A stretch of 64,000 nt of DNA from Bifidobacterium santillanense (GTDB lineage: Bacteria > Actinomycetota > Actinomycetes > Actinomycetales > Bifidobacteriaceae), in contig NZ_JAFEJS010000006.1 in NCBI RefSeq assembly GCF_018555385.1, positions 62,001-126,000 of the forward strand, written 5' to 3'. The translations under genes were made by a program, and so were the position numbers. The notes beneath the pieces are model-generated. The model was not told the origin of the DNA and did not search any database. It saw only the letters and a list, made by a program, of their open reading frames with translations. Shown in pieces: positions 34,268 to 43,840 of the stretch (position 1 is the stretch's first letter; each line of letters begins with the position of its first letter).

Positions 34268-36897
34268 CGCGTGCCTCCCTTGCCGTCGCCGTCATGACCG
34301 TGGGCGCCGTGTCCGCGCCGCCGTTCGTGCTCGTGCCGTCCGCGCCGCCAGATGTACCCGTTGAGCATCACGTCGCGCAGCTGCTCCGCGGTCATCGCGC
34401 CGGTCCCCAGCTGACGCGAGTAGCTTTCGCGCGTGTACTCGACGACGATCAGGTACACGTCGATGACGATGATCGACACGATCCACGCGGTCAGCATCGC
34501 GATCTTCGCGCGCGTGACGAACAGCAGCACGAGGAACACGAGCGGCAGCACCGTCAGCAGCGCCAGACCCGAGACGATGAACTTCGGATATCGCGTGAAG
34601 AACCGGTGCGCGCGGCGCGTGATGATCTCGCGCAGCTCGTCCGAGTCGGACGCGGCGCGGAACACGGACGTCAGGCTGGCGCGCTCGTTGACCATCGAGT
34701 TGTGCTCGGTGATCATGAGGTCGGTGTCGCCGAGGCGGCGGTCGAACAGGGCGTTGAGGTTCATCGCGTACCGGCGCACGACGAGGCCGACGAACAGCGC
34801 GACCGGCAGGTAGTAGGCCAGATGCAGCATGTCGAGCCAGTAATGGTTCGCGTACATGCCGCCGATCGGTCCGCGCATCGCGTTGATGCCGTACGTGAAC
34901 GGCAGCCACGGGTGCAGCTCACGGAAGAAGTTCGGCATCATCTCGATGGGGTAGAGGCCCGAGGCGCCTGGGATCTGCATGATGACGAGGATCACCGCGA
35001 CCGCCTTGCCGATGTGCCGGAACGCGACCGCCAGCGCGTAGATGATGTTGATGTAGACGAACGAGCAGAAGACGCCGGCGAGCACGAACAGCACCGGATG
35101 CGCGCACTGGATGCCGAGCACGAGGTCGCCGATGCATGCGATGACCGCCTGCAGGAAGCCGATCGTGACGAGCAGCATCCACCGGCCGAGGTAGGCGTGC
35201 GTGGCGTTGAGCCGTCGCAGTCCCTCGCGGTCCACCTCGAGCTTGTAGATCGCGATGAGCACGAAGCCGCCCACCCACAGCGCGAGGTTCGTGTAGAACG
35301 GCGTGACCGCCGAACCGTAGTTGGCGATCGGGTAGACGGTCTTCGTGGCGAGCGTGACCGGACTGCCCATGAACTCGCCGAACTCCTTGTCGTCGATCTT
35401 CAGCCGGTCGCGGATCCTCTGGTAGACGCCGGAGCTCTGCAGCGTGGCGACGTCGTCGCGCACGGTCGTCACGTCGGATTCGAGCGACTTGAGCGAGTCG
35501 CGCGTGCCGCCGATCGTCGTCGACGCCTCGGCGAGCGTGCCGTCGAGCTGGCCGAACAGGCCGTCCGCCTGCGCGACCGTGGATTTGAGGGAGACGATCG
35601 TGCCGTTCAGGGTGCCGTTGAGCGCGGCGAAGCCGTTGAGCGAGGCGTCGAGGTTCGGCATGATCGTCGTCGTCAGGCTCTGCCGGGCGTCGCCGATCCC
35701 CGCGATGCCGCCGTTCGTGGCCTCCCCGGCCGCGTCGGAGAGATGCTGCGTGGCGCTTTTGCCCACGTCGATGAACGTGGTCGCGTTGCTGTGGAACCGG
35801 TCCACCTGCTGTTGCTGCTTCGTGACCGTGGCGTCGAGATCGTCGATCTGGCTCCAGATGCGCGCGCCCAACGGGTCCGAGGTGTGCTCGTCGATGCCGG
35901 CGCGCGTGAGTGCGGCCTTCACGTCCGCGATCGCGGCGGCCGTGTCGTCGAGCGGCCTGGAGATCGTCGAGGTCATGCGGTCGACCGAATCCTGCGCCTG
36001 GTCGAGCGAACCGGTGATCGTGCCGGCGGCCGCGTTCGCATGCACGGCCACGCCGGACAGGCCCGCGGAGCCGGCGTCGAGCGCGCCGGTGAGCGTTCCG
36101 GTGAAGCCGCGCGAGCCGTTCATCGCGGCGTCCAGCAGCGTGCCCGTGCGCGTCGAGACCCGCCGGGCGGCGTCGAGCTGGTCGTCGAGCGCCGCGAGCG
36201 TCCTGCGCGCCCCGGCGACGGTGTCGCGCGACTTGTCGAGCGAGGCGCGCGTCCCGGCGAGCGTGTCCGACGCCTTGCGGATGCGCGCGTTCGTCGTGTC
36301 GAGATCGGCGAGGATCTCGTCGGTCGTGGCGTTCGCCTTGTCCTCGATGTCGTCGCCCGCCTTGGTGACGGCCTTCGCGACGACCTTGCCGACGGTCGCG
36401 ACGAACGTCTGGTTGATCTGCTCGTCGATCGTGCTCGCGCCGGTGTCCGTGATCTTCGGCGCGATCGCGTTCTTCTTCTCGTTGACGTAGTACGTGATCT
36501 TCGGGCGCTCGCCGGAACCGGTCACCGCGTTCGCGAGGCTGGAGCTGAAGTCGTCGTCCATCACGATCGCCGCGTAGTACTCGCCCGACTGCATGCCCTC
36601 CATCGCCTGCGCGCGCGAGACGAACCGCCAGCCGAGCTGATGGTTCTTTTCGAGCTGCGCGACGACCTGCTTGCCGGCGTCCATGCGTCCGGCGAGCGGC
36701 GAGTCGGTGCCCTTGTCGTCGTTGACGACGGCGACCTGGAGGTTGCCGGTGGCGGAGTACGGATCCCAGTTGGCGAGGATGTTGAACCACGCGTACAGCG
36801 ACGGGATGATCGCCACGCCGAGCGTGACCACCACCGCCACCGGATTGCGCAGTATGCGTGTCAGATCGCGCGTGAACACCTGCCAGATCGTCCGCAT
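34264..36897 (-). CDS. YhgE/Pip-domain membrane protein, first of a pair
   Basis: An 877-residue paralogue of the following gene. Started at 36897 (MRTIWQVF, aligned with MRNIWRIF of its partner and preceded by GGGGAAGAAGG); a longer frame upstream adds no conserved sequence. N-terminal membrane anchor with IIPSLYAWFNILANWDPYSATGNLQVAVVNDDKG split by the membrane border, a long coiled-coil extracytoplasmic domain, six C-terminal membrane segments and a Lys/Arg/His-rich cytoplasmic tail with two extra hydrophobic segments. The tail ends HEHERRRGHGAHGHDGDGKGG. The two genes overlap by four bases and probably act as a heteromer. Confidence 0.88.
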   Translation of the reverse strand: MRTIWQVFTRDLTRILRNPVAVVVTLGVAIIPSLYAWFNILANWDPYSATGNLQVAVVNDDKGTDSPLAGRMDAGKQVVAQLEKNHQLGWRFVSRAQAMEGMQSGEYYAAIVMDDDFSSSLANAVTGSGERPKITYYVNEKKNAIAPKITDTGASTIDEQINQTFVATVGKVVAKAVTKAGDDIEDKANATTDEILADLDTTNARIRKASDTLAGTRASLDKSRDTVAGARRTLAALDDQLDAARRVSTRTGTLLDAAMNGSRGFTGTLTGALDAGSAGLSGVAVHANAAAGTITGSLDQAQDSVDRMTSTISRPLDDTAAAIADVKAALTRAGIDEHTSDPLGARIWSQIDDLDATVTKQQQQVDRFHSNATTFIDVGKSATQHLSDAAGEATNGGIAGIGDARQSLTTTIMPNLDASLNGFAALNGTLNGTIVSLKSTVAQADGLFGQLDGTLAEASTTIGGTRDSLKSLESDVTTVRDDVATLQSSGVYQRIRDRLKIDDKEFGEFMGSPVTLATKTVYPIANYGSAVTPFYTNLALWVGGFVLIAIYKLEVDREGLRRLNATHAYLGRWMLLVTIGFLQAVIACIGDLVLGIQCAHPVLFVLAGVFCSFVYINIIYALAVAFRHIGKAVAVILVIMQIPGASGLYPIEMMPNFFRELHPWLPFTYGINAMRGPIGGMYANHYWLDMLHLAYYLPVALFVGLVVRRYAMNLNALFDRRLGDTDLMITEHNSMVNERASLTSVFRAASDSDELREIITRRAHRFFTRYPKFIVSGLALLTVLPLVFLVLLFVTRAKIAMLTAWIVSIIVIDVYLIVVEYTRESYSRQLGTGAMTAEQLRDVMLNGYIWRRGRHEHERRRGHGAHGHDGDGKGGTR

Positions 36898-37089
36898 GCC
36901 GCCTTCTTCCCCCGGACGTGTATTTCCGCAAAGCAGATTACTCGTCTCGTCGGCGAAGCGTTCGGTCCACGGCGCGATCCCCATGGTCAGGTGGACGGCG
37001 TCTGTCCATATTGCGGTCCGCATGCCGATTTCAGTGGAAATTCACGTCTCCGCGACGGACGGCGTACGGGTGTGGGGGATACTGGAGAC

Positions 37090-38061
37090 ATGACCAATGC
37101 AGACGACGCAATCGAAGACCTGTCCGCCGCGACCGAAGGCGCGCCCGCGCCCGCGCCCGTGACGACGACGGTGCGCATCCCCGCCGGCACCGTGGTGCTC
37201 GCGGCCACCCCGATCGGCAACGTGGGCGACGCCTCCGACCGCCTCAAGGCGCTCATCGCCAACGCCGACATCGTCGCCGCCGAGGACACGCGCCGCCTGT
37301 TCGACCTCGCGAACCGGCTCGGCGTGCACGTGAACGGCCGCGTCGTCGCCTACCACGACCACAACGAGCGCGGCAAGGCCGACGGTCTGCTCGACAACGT
37401 CGAGACCGGCGCGACCGTGCTCGTCGTCTCCGACGCCGGCATGCCCACGATCAACGACCCGGGGCTCGCGATCGTGCGCCGCGCCATCGAACGCGGCCTG
37501 CCCGTCACGTGCGCGCCCGGCCCGTCCGCCGTGCTCGACGCGCTCGCGCTGTCCGGCCTGCCGACCGACCGCTTCTGCTACGAGGGCTTCCTGCCGCGCA
37601 AGCACTCCGAGCGCATGCAGCACCTGCGCACGCTCCAGGGCGAGCGCCGCACGATGGTCTTCTACGAGACCCTGCACCGCATCGACGACTCGATGGACGA
37701 CCTGCTCGAGGCGTTCGGCCCCAACCGCCGCATGGCCCTGTGCCGCGAGCTGACCAAGGACTACGAGCAGATCCGCCGCGGCACGATCGTCGAGATCCGC
37801 GACGGCGTGCGCGAGGACCCGCCGCGCGGCGAGATGGTGCTCGTCGTCGCCGGCGCCTCCGACGAGGAGGCGAGCGCCGCCGCGCCGAGCGCGCTGTCGA
37901 CCGAGGACCTCGCGCGCCTCGCCATCGACCGCGCGCTCGAGGACGGTCTGCGCATCAAGGAGGCGATCTCGCAGGTCGCCGACGAGCATCCGCTGCCCGA
38001 CGGCACCCTGCCCAACCGCAAGCAGATCTACGCCGCGGTGCTCAGGCTCAAGCAGGACTGA
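37090..38061 (+). CDS. rsmI: 16S rRNA (cytidine1402-2'-O)-methyltransferase
   Basis: A 323-residue SAM-dependent methyltransferase that methylates the ribose of C1402 in 16S rRNA. The tetrapyrrole-methylase fold shows in VVLAATPIGNVGDASDR, AAEDTRRLFDLANRL, VVSDAGMPTINDPG and CAPGPSAVLDALALSGLP. It has a 28-residue Ala/Pro-rich N-terminal extension. A GATACT -10-like hexamer ends 6 bases before the ATG, so the transcript may be leaderless. The 3' end overlaps the convergent gene by 14 bases. Confidence 0.95.
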   Translation: MTNADDAIEDLSAATEGAPAPAPVTTTVRIPAGTVVLAATPIGNVGDASDRLKALIANADIVAAEDTRRLFDLANRLGVHVNGRVVAYHDHNERGKADGLLDNVETGATVLVVSDAGMPTINDPGLAIVRRAIERGLPVTCAPGPSAVLDALALSGLPTDRFCYEGFLPRKHSERMQHLRTLQGERRTMVFYETLHRIDDSMDDLLEAFGPNRRMALCRELTKDYEQIRRGTIVEIRDGVREDPPRGEMVLVVAGASDEEASAAAPSALSTEDLARLAIDRALEDGLRIKEAISQVADEHPLPDGTLPNRKQIYAAVLRLKQD

Positions 38062-38812
38062 TCGCGTTGGCGTCGACGTCGACGGGCAGGGGGTCGGCCG
38101 GCGGCCGGCGCAGCGCGTAGACGCGGCTGACGTCGCGCAGGAAGGCGCGCGCCTGCGGGGCGGTCGCCATGCACGGGTTCTCGTCGAGGATCGTCATGCA
38201 GTCGCCCGGCGTGAACTCGTACGCCTCCATCAGGTCGGCGATCGGGACGACGGCGAGGTCCGGGCGCTCGCCGGCGAGCGACGCGATGTCGCACACCGTG
38301 CGCGCCGGACGCGTGACGCTCAGCGAGCCGATGCGCGCCAGATCGCGGCGGGAGACCTTGCGCGAGAACACGCGCACGCGACGGCCGTGCTGCGCCGTGC
38401 GGTAGTGCGAGCGCGACAGCACGTCCACGGTGTCGGGGAAGTCGCCGCCCATCCACACCCACAGCGCGGTGAACGCGCACGCGGCCGTCGCGAACGGGAT
38501 GATCCTGCACATGATCATCGCGCGGCCGTACAGAGTGTCCGCGTGCTCGGTCCAGTAGCCGCTGCGCACGTCGAGCGTGCTGATCGAGCCCATGAGCGAC
38601 AGGCGCTTGAGGCTCAGGGGGCCGGGCAGGTCCCGGTCCACGAGGATCGGCGGGATGAGCGGCTGCGGGGGAGCGTCGTCGGTTGCCGCCGCGGGGTGGG
38701 CGGGGCTCACGCCCGGCGGTGCGCCGGCCGCGGGCGTCCCGTCGCCGCCCGGCCCGTTGCTCGGGGTGCCGATGGTGCCGTTGGTGATGTCGGTGCTGTC
38801 GGTGCTGTCCAT
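38048..38812 (-). CDS. Hypothetical protein, weakly AbiEi-antitoxin-like
   Basis: A 254-residue protein if started at 38812; the frame is open to an ATG at 38926 and no ribosome site favours either. The first 60 residues are low-complexity (Thr, Gly, Pro, Ala). The conserved-looking core is [29 protein letters not shown], then [43 protein letters not shown], which recalls the C-terminal part of AbiEi-type antitoxin or DUF559-linked proteins common in actinobacteria. No AbiEii-like toxin lies next to it. The function is not established. It overlaps rsmI's end by 14 bases. Confidence 0.5.
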   Translation of the reverse strand: MDSTDSTDITNGTIGTPSNGPGGDGTPAAGAPPGVSPAHPAAATDDAPPQPLIPPILVDRDLPGPLSLKRLSLMGSISTLDVRSGYWTEHADTLYGRAMIMCRIIPFATAACAFTALWVWMGGDFPDTVDVLSRSHYRTAQHGRRVRVFSRKVSRRDLARIGSLSVTRPARTVCDIASLAGERPDLAVVPIADLMEAYEFTPGDCMTILDENPCMATAPQARAFLRDVSRVYALRRPPADPLPVDVDANAISPA

Positions 38813-38955
38813 GGCCCGACGATACCGTTTCGCCGCACTCCCCGGGGGTGTGGCCCGATCGGCCGCCACCGCGGTGGACGCATCGGTGGATGAACCGTGG
38901 GCGGCCGTCGATCCGCCGCCGGACACTTCCAGCGTCGAGGATAGAGTGGGACCTC

Positions 38956-40833
38956 ATGAGTCATATTTTGGTCAATGTTGCATGGCCGTACGCGAACGGC
39001 CCCCGTCATATCGGTCACGTGGCCGGTTTCGGCGTTCCGTCCGACGTGTACGCCCGTTACGAGCGCATGAAGGGCAACGACGTGCTGATGGTCTCCGGCA
39101 CGGACGAGCATGGCACCCCGATCCTCGTCGAGGCGGAGAAGGAGGGCGTCACCGCGCAGGAGCTGGCGAACCGCTACAACCGCGTCATCGCCAAGGATCT
39201 GTGCGATCTGGGTCTGAGCTACGACCTGTTCACCCGCACCACCACCGGCAACCACGAGCACGTCGTCCAGGAGATGTTCAAGCAGTGCCTGGAGAACGGC
39301 TACATCTACAAGGGCACGCAGAAGGTCGCGATCTCCCCGTCGACCGGCCGCACCCTGCCGGACCGCTACATCGAGGGCGAGTGTCCGATCTGCCACGCCG
39401 AGGGCGCGCGCGGCGACCAGTGCGACGCCTGCGGCAACGAGCTCGACCCGGACGAGCTCATCAACCCGGTCTCCAAGATCAACGGCGAGACCCCGCGCTT
39501 CGAGGAGACCGAGCACTTCTTCCTCGACCTGCCGGCGCTCGCCGAGGCCAACCTCGCGTGGCTCAACACCCGCGAGGGCTGGCGCACCAACGTCATCAAC
39601 TTCTCCAAGGGCCTGTTCAAGGAGGTCAAGCCGCGCGCCATCACGCGCGACATCGACTGGGGCATCCCGGTGCCGGTCGAGGGCTGGATCGACAACCCGA
39701 ACAAGAAGCTGTACGTGTGGTTCGACGCCGTGATCGGCTACCTGTCCGCCTCGATCGAATGGGCCCGTCGCAAGGGCGACCCGGAGGCATGGCGCGCCTG
39801 GTGGAACGACCCGTCCACCCCGGGCTACTACTTCATGGGCAAGGACAACATCACGTTCCACTCCCAGATCTGGCCCTCCGAGATGCTGGCCTACAACGGC
39901 CAGGGATCCAAGGGCGGTCAGACCGGTCCGATGGGCCCGCTCAACATGCCCGAGCAGGTCGTCGCCTCCGAGTTCATGACGATGGAGGGCAAGAAGTTCT
40001 CCTCGTCGCGCGGCATCGTCATCTACGTCAAGGACATCCTGTCGCGCTACCCGGTGGACGCCGTGCGCTACTACATCTCCATCGCCGGCCCGGAGAGCTC
40101 CGACTCCGACTTCACGTGGGCCGAGTTCGTGCGCCACAACAACGAGGAGCTCGCCTCCTCCTGGGGCAACCTGGTCAACCGCGTCGCGAACCTCATCGCC
40201 AAGAACTTCGGCGAGATCCCCTCTCTCGACGAGGATTCGATGACCGACGGGGACCGCGCGCTCCTGGACGAGACCCGCGGCGCGTTCGCCACGGTCGGCG
40301 GCTTCATCGAGAACCACCACCAGAAGGGCGCGCTCATCGAGGCGATGCGCGTCGTCGGCGACATCAACAAGTACATTTCCGCCGAGGAGCCGTGGAAGAT
40401 CAAGGACGACGAGAAGCGCCTGGCCACCGTGCTGCACGTGGCCGCGCAGGCCGTCTCCGACGCGAACCACCTGCTCGCGCCGTTCCTGCCGCACGCCTCG
40501 CAGAAGGTGTGGGAGGCCCTGGGCGGCAAGGGCGTGTTCTCGCCGCTGCCGCGCCTCGAGGAGGTCGAGGATCTCGACAAGCCGGGCTTCCGCTACCCGA
40601 TCATCACCGGCGACTACAAGCTCGGCGAGACCGTCCACCCGTGGGAGAGCGAGCCGATCGAGGTCGGCGCGCCCGTCGCCAAGCCGACGCCGATCTTCGC
40701 GAAGATCCCGAAGGAGGCCGTCGAGGAGGAGCTCGCCCGCTTCGACGAGGCGCTCGCCGCCCGCAAGGAGGCCGAGGCCAAGCGTTTCGCCGAGGCCAAG
40801 GCCAAGCTCGCCGCCGAGGAGTCCGAGCAGTAG
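38956..40833 (+). CDS. metG: Methionyl-tRNA synthetase
   Basis: A 625-residue enzyme charging tRNA-Met. The HIGH-type signature is [11 protein letters not shown] near the N-terminus; the KMSKS equivalent is KKFSSSR. Two zinc-knuckle Cys pairs appear in CPICHAEG and CDACGNEL, so it is the four-cysteine type. The C-terminus ends in a charged Ala/Glu/Lys helix and lacks the separate tRNA-binding EMAP-like domain. TAGAGT (38942-38947) ends 8 bases before the ATG without a ribosome site, suggesting a leaderless mRNA. Confidence 0.98.
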   Translation: MSHILVNVAWPYANGPRHIGHVAGFGVPSDVYARYERMKGNDVLMVSGTDEHGTPILVEAEKEGVTAQELANRYNRVIAKDLCDLGLSYDLFTRTTTGNHEHVVQEMFKQCLENGYIYKGTQKVAISPSTGRTLPDRYIEGECPICHAEGARGDQCDACGNELDPDELINPVSKINGETPRFEETEHFFLDLPALAEANLAWLNTREGWRTNVINFSKGLFKEVKPRAITRDIDWGIPVPVEGWIDNPNKKLYVWFDAVIGYLSASIEWARRKGDPEAWRAWWNDPSTPGYYFMGKDNITFHSQIWPSEMLAYNGQGSKGGQTGPMGPLNMPEQVVASEFMTMEGKKFSSSRGIVIYVKDILSRYPVDAVRYYISIAGPESSDSDFTWAEFVRHNNEELASSWGNLVNRVANLIAKNFGEIPSLDEDSMTDGDRALLDETRGAFATVGGFIENHHQKGALIEAMRVVGDINKYISAEEPWKIKDDEKRLATVLHVAAQAVSDANHLLAPFLPHASQKVWEALGGKGVFSPLPRLEEVEDLDKPGFRYPIITGDYKLGETVHPWESEPIEVGAPVAKPTPIFAKIPKEAVEEELARFDEALAARKEAEAKRFAEAKAKLAAEESEQ

Positions 40834-41234
40834 TATCCTCCGTCCGCCGCCCCGGCGCATGATCGGGGTCGCGGGCGTGCCGGTCGAACGGTGACCGCAC
40901 CTTGTGATGCATCGGTCCGAAACGATTCGGATCCGATGGTCGGAAGGTGCGGTTCTGCATATGCGCGCAGGCCGTGGGCCTCCCTCCCCGACGGGAGGTG
41001 GAAGCGGTCACAAAGCCATCACATAGTGTTGAGGGTTTTCTCAGGAACGTGCATCATTCCTTCAAGCAACCGGCGGTTTACTGTTACCTGTCAGCGGTTG
41101 AAGTTGCATCCGCGGGCGAGGTCTTCCGGACCCCATAACTGAACCCTTCTTCTCTCTTCTCTCTCACCCGGCGGCTTTCTCACCGCCGGGTTTCTTTTTG
41201 CTTGAGAGCACGGGCGCCGACCGGCGCCGAATGA
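40834..41234 (+). other. Gap between metG and pepC with a possible small RNA ending in a terminator
   Basis: No gene is seen. A strong intrinsic terminator (CCCGGCGG/CCGCCGGG, 41167-41190, then TTTCTTTTTG) lies 330 bases beyond metG and reads in plus direction. A possible TAGTGT -10 box sits at 41024-41029, which would give a transcript of about 165 nt. This could be a small RNA or just a long metG trailer. Confidence 0.35.
41167..41199 (+). terminator. Rho-independent terminator
   Basis: CCCGGCGGctttctcaCCGCCGGG (stem 41167-41174 with 41183-41190) followed by TTTCTTTTT. The T-run is on the plus strand, so it does not serve the convergent pepC gene well. Confidence 0.85.
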
Positions 41235-42680
41235 TCAGCGGCAGCGGCGCGTGAGGGGCTGCCAGGGGTCGAGCTCGACCGGCTCGGTCTCGAGGGCGGC
41301 GAGGGTCGCGTCGTCCAGGAACTCCCTGCGGATGATGAGCTCGGTGACGAAGCGGTCGAACCACTTGTCGGACATCACGTAGTAGCCGTCGACGCCGTTG
41401 TCCTTGCCCCAGCTGTTCTCGACCTTCCAGCGGTTCGGGCGGCCGTCCGCGTCGAGGTTCACGCCGGTGAAGGTCATCGCGTGGTTGCTCGGGCTGTCGC
41501 CGTACTCGAGGCCGAGTTCCTTGTCGAGGGTGAACTCGGTGCCGAACAGACGGTCCACGCGCACGACGGACTGGTCGAAGAATCCGCCCTTGCGCAGCGA
41601 GAACTGCGTGCAGTCGCAGGCGAACCAGATCGGGTGGCCCGCGGAGAGCTGGGCGACCGCGGCCTTCCTGAACGCGTCGAGCGGCACGTTGACGAACTCC
41701 ATGTCGCCGGCCTCGGCCACGTTCGCGCTGTAGCGGATGCGGTAGCGCCTGCCGAACGGGCGGTCCTTGAGCGGCGCGTTGGCGAGGGTCACGAAGTCGT
41801 CGACGTCGACCGGCACGTACTTTTTGTAGAACTCGAGCGGGGTGATGCCGGTCTCGCGGATTTGCGGGCGGTCGTCGATGCCGGACTTGTCCTTCTTGCC
41901 CTTGTCCTCGGACTTGTCGTCCTTCTTGTCGTCGTCATCGTCGCCCTTGGTGCGCGCGAGGAAGTCGAACTTCTCCGGCGGCTCGCCGAGCGCGATCGCG
42001 CAGATGCGGTACACGACCGCCATGCACTCGTCCTTGTAGGCGCGCATCTCGTCGACGCCCGCGCCCTCGGCCGCGTGGCGGCGGCGCATCTCGGCCGCGA
42101 ACTCGCGCAGCTTCGAGTTGAGGTACTGCTTGAAGTCGTCCGAGTCGCGCGAGTTCGCGGACTCCGGGTAGGCGCTCTTGGGCACGAGGCCGTACTTGTC
42201 CACCAACGCGGCGAACATCTGCCACCAGCCGCCGTCGTCCGACGGGCCCCAGTTGACGGCCTCGAAGAGGCGCGAGTCGCTCGCCTCGTCGAGCGTCGCG
42301 AGCACGTTCTCGAGGTAGGTGTTCGACTTCTCGACCGCGTCCCAGAAGAACAGGTAGGTCTCGGAGAACTCGAAGTCCTCGAGGTTCCAGCGGTGCATGA
42401 GTTCGTAGCGCAGCGTGTTGAGCGAGGCGAACATCCAGCAGCGGCCGGAGTGCTCCTGGTTGGTGATCGAGCCTTGCTTGAGCTCGATCGAGAAGTCGCG
42501 CGGCAGCTCGCGTGCCCCGCGGTAGTCGGTCGCCGCCTTGAGCACGCCGGCCGAGACCGCCGCGTCCGCCGCGACGAGGTTCGCGCGGTCCGCGTTGAAG
42601 TCCTTCGCGTACGCGCGCAGCAGTTCGGGCCTGAGCGCCTTGACCGCGTTGTTGCCGGTGTTGTCATTCGTGTTCGCCAT
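41235..42680 (-). CDS. pepC: Aminopeptidase C (bleomycin hydrolase family, C1)
   Basis: A 481-residue cytoplasmic cysteine aminopeptidase. The start at 42680 (MANTND) follows GGGGAGC; an upstream open frame has no ribosome site. The catalytic triad is Cys81 in SGRCWMFA, His400 in SPSNHAMTF and Asn422 in KVENSWG. Residues about 245-270 are an Asp/Lys-rich insert (TKGDDDDDKKDD and following) not part of the usual fold, likely a surface loop. The C-terminus (PLTRRCR) differs from the typical PepC end, which matters because the extreme C-terminus sets exopeptidase specificity in this family. Confidence 0.93.
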   Translation of the reverse strand: MANTNDNTGNNAVKALRPELLRAYAKDFNADRANLVAADAAVSAGVLKAATDYRGARELPRDFSIELKQGSITNQEHSGRCWMFASLNTLRYELMHRWNLEDFEFSETYLFFWDAVEKSNTYLENVLATLDEASDSRLFEAVNWGPSDDGGWWQMFAALVDKYGLVPKSAYPESANSRDSDDFKQYLNSKLREFAAEMRRRHAAEGAGVDEMRAYKDECMAVVYRICAIALGEPPEKFDFLARTKGDDDDDKKDDKSEDKGKKDKSGIDDRPQIRETGITPLEFYKKYVPVDVDDFVTLANAPLKDRPFGRRYRIRYSANVAEAGDMEFVNVPLDAFRKAAVAQLSAGHPIWFACDCTQFSLRKGGFFDQSVVRVDRLFGTEFTLDKELGLEYGDSPSNHAMTFTGVNLDADGRPNRWKVENSWGKDNGVDGYYVMSDKWFDRFVTELIIRREFLDDATLAALETEPVELDPWQPLTRRCR

Positions 42681-42962
42681 CGATGCTCCCCACATGACTG
42701 ATAGGTGTCCGGCCGTGGCCGGGCGCGATTTTCCAGCGGCAGTATATGACATTGACGTCCGGGTGAACGAAACACAGAATTTACATGACGCATCTTGACG
42801 GATTGGCGACGTTGTGAAAACTCCGCGAAAGCCTGCTGGGAGGCCGATGCCGGTTCGCCGGGAAATCAAGGGGTGGACCCCGAACGCATCCCGAAAACGT
42901 GACCTGCACTACATACGGGTGTGTCATCTGTCAATACCCCATCTCGAATAGGGGGATTTGGT

Positions 42963-43309
42963 TGGCGGGCCGAGCCGCTCAAGGTGCTGCACAAGTCCCG
43001 CGCCGAGATCAACACGCGCATCGACGAGCTGGTCTCCGCGCTCGACGTCTCCATCCAAGCGGGCGTGATCAACCTGCTCGAGGACCTGCAGAACAAGCTG
43101 GGCGTGACCTACCTGTTCGTCGCGCACAACCTGTCGGTCATCCGCCACATCTCCAGCCGCGTCGCCGTGATGTACCTGGGGCACATCGTCGAACTCGGCC
43201 CGACCGAGGAGATCTTCGACCACCCGCTGCACCCGTACACCGAGGCCCTGCTGAGCGCCCCGCCGGCTTCCAGACCCGTCATTGGGAGAACATCGGCTGG
43301 CAGAAGTGA
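42963..43309 (+). pseudogene. Remnant of an oligopeptide ABC transporter ATPase (OppF-like)
   Basis: The frame shows [20 protein letters not shown], then jumps to [16 protein letters not shown], so the part between them in intact OppF proteins (signature and Walker B region) is gone. [38 protein letters not shown] and [13 protein letters not shown] are well preserved. A frameshift near 43260 is followed by [14 protein letters not shown] and a stop at 43309, which looks like the original C-terminus after another internal loss. The Walker A region is missing. A strong terminator follows at 43440, probably the one of the lost operon. Confidence 0.75.
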
Positions 43310-43439
43310 CAGACTTCCCGTCGGAGTGGTCCCGGGGCGGAGCAGTACACCGCCCCGCGGTCCGGAGGGAATGATCACAGGGCGCGTGCGTCTTTACCTC
43401 TCCTGAATTTCAGCGCACGCGACCCGTGATTGGCTGTGC

Positions 43440-43497
43440 CCTCCCGGGTCGATGCGCGGGTTTCTCCCCCGCGCCATCGCCCCGGGAGGTTTTTTAT
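43440..43497 (+). terminator. Strong rho-independent terminator behind the oppF remnant
   Basis: CTCCCGGG (43441-43448) and CCCGGGAG (43481-43488) enclose an inner GCGCGGG/CCCGCGC hairpin and are followed by GTTTTTTATA. It survives while the gene in front is decayed. Confidence 0.8.
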
Positions 43498-43545
43498 AGA
43501 ATCGTGATTTAGTAAATTACGATTCGACACTTCGTGGTGGCCGTC

Positions 43546-43701
43546 TTACAGCACGGAGCGGGTGTCGTTCTCGTAGGAGTTGCGGCCCTGGCCGGTGGCC
43601 GCGGTGGTGCCGCCGTCGACCGGCACGACGAGGCCGGTCAGGTACGCGGCGTCGTCGGAGGCGAGGAACAGGGCGATGCCGGCGCAGTCCTCGGCGCGGC
43701 C
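43546..43701 (-). pseudogene. C-terminal remnant of a short-chain dehydrogenase (SDR)
   Basis: The minus strand encodes GRAEDCAGIALFLASDDAAYLTGLVVPVDGGTTA and a short tail to the stop. This is the characteristic last part of classical SDR oxidoreductases (substrate loop and ...G..VDGG). The upstream sequence has no Rossmann motif or YxxxK active site, so the gene is truncated. It lies in the same decayed stretch as the oppF remnant. Confidence 0.75.
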
Positions 43702-43840
43702 CGCCCGTGTTGTTTCGCGTCGCTTGCGACCAATATGCTGGAGACGACATTGTGCGGAATCGCGCATCATCGATCGATGACGTTCATGGCAATCATGGAT
43801 GGTCACGGGATCCCCGGAGTCGGAAGGCGGACTTGGGAAT

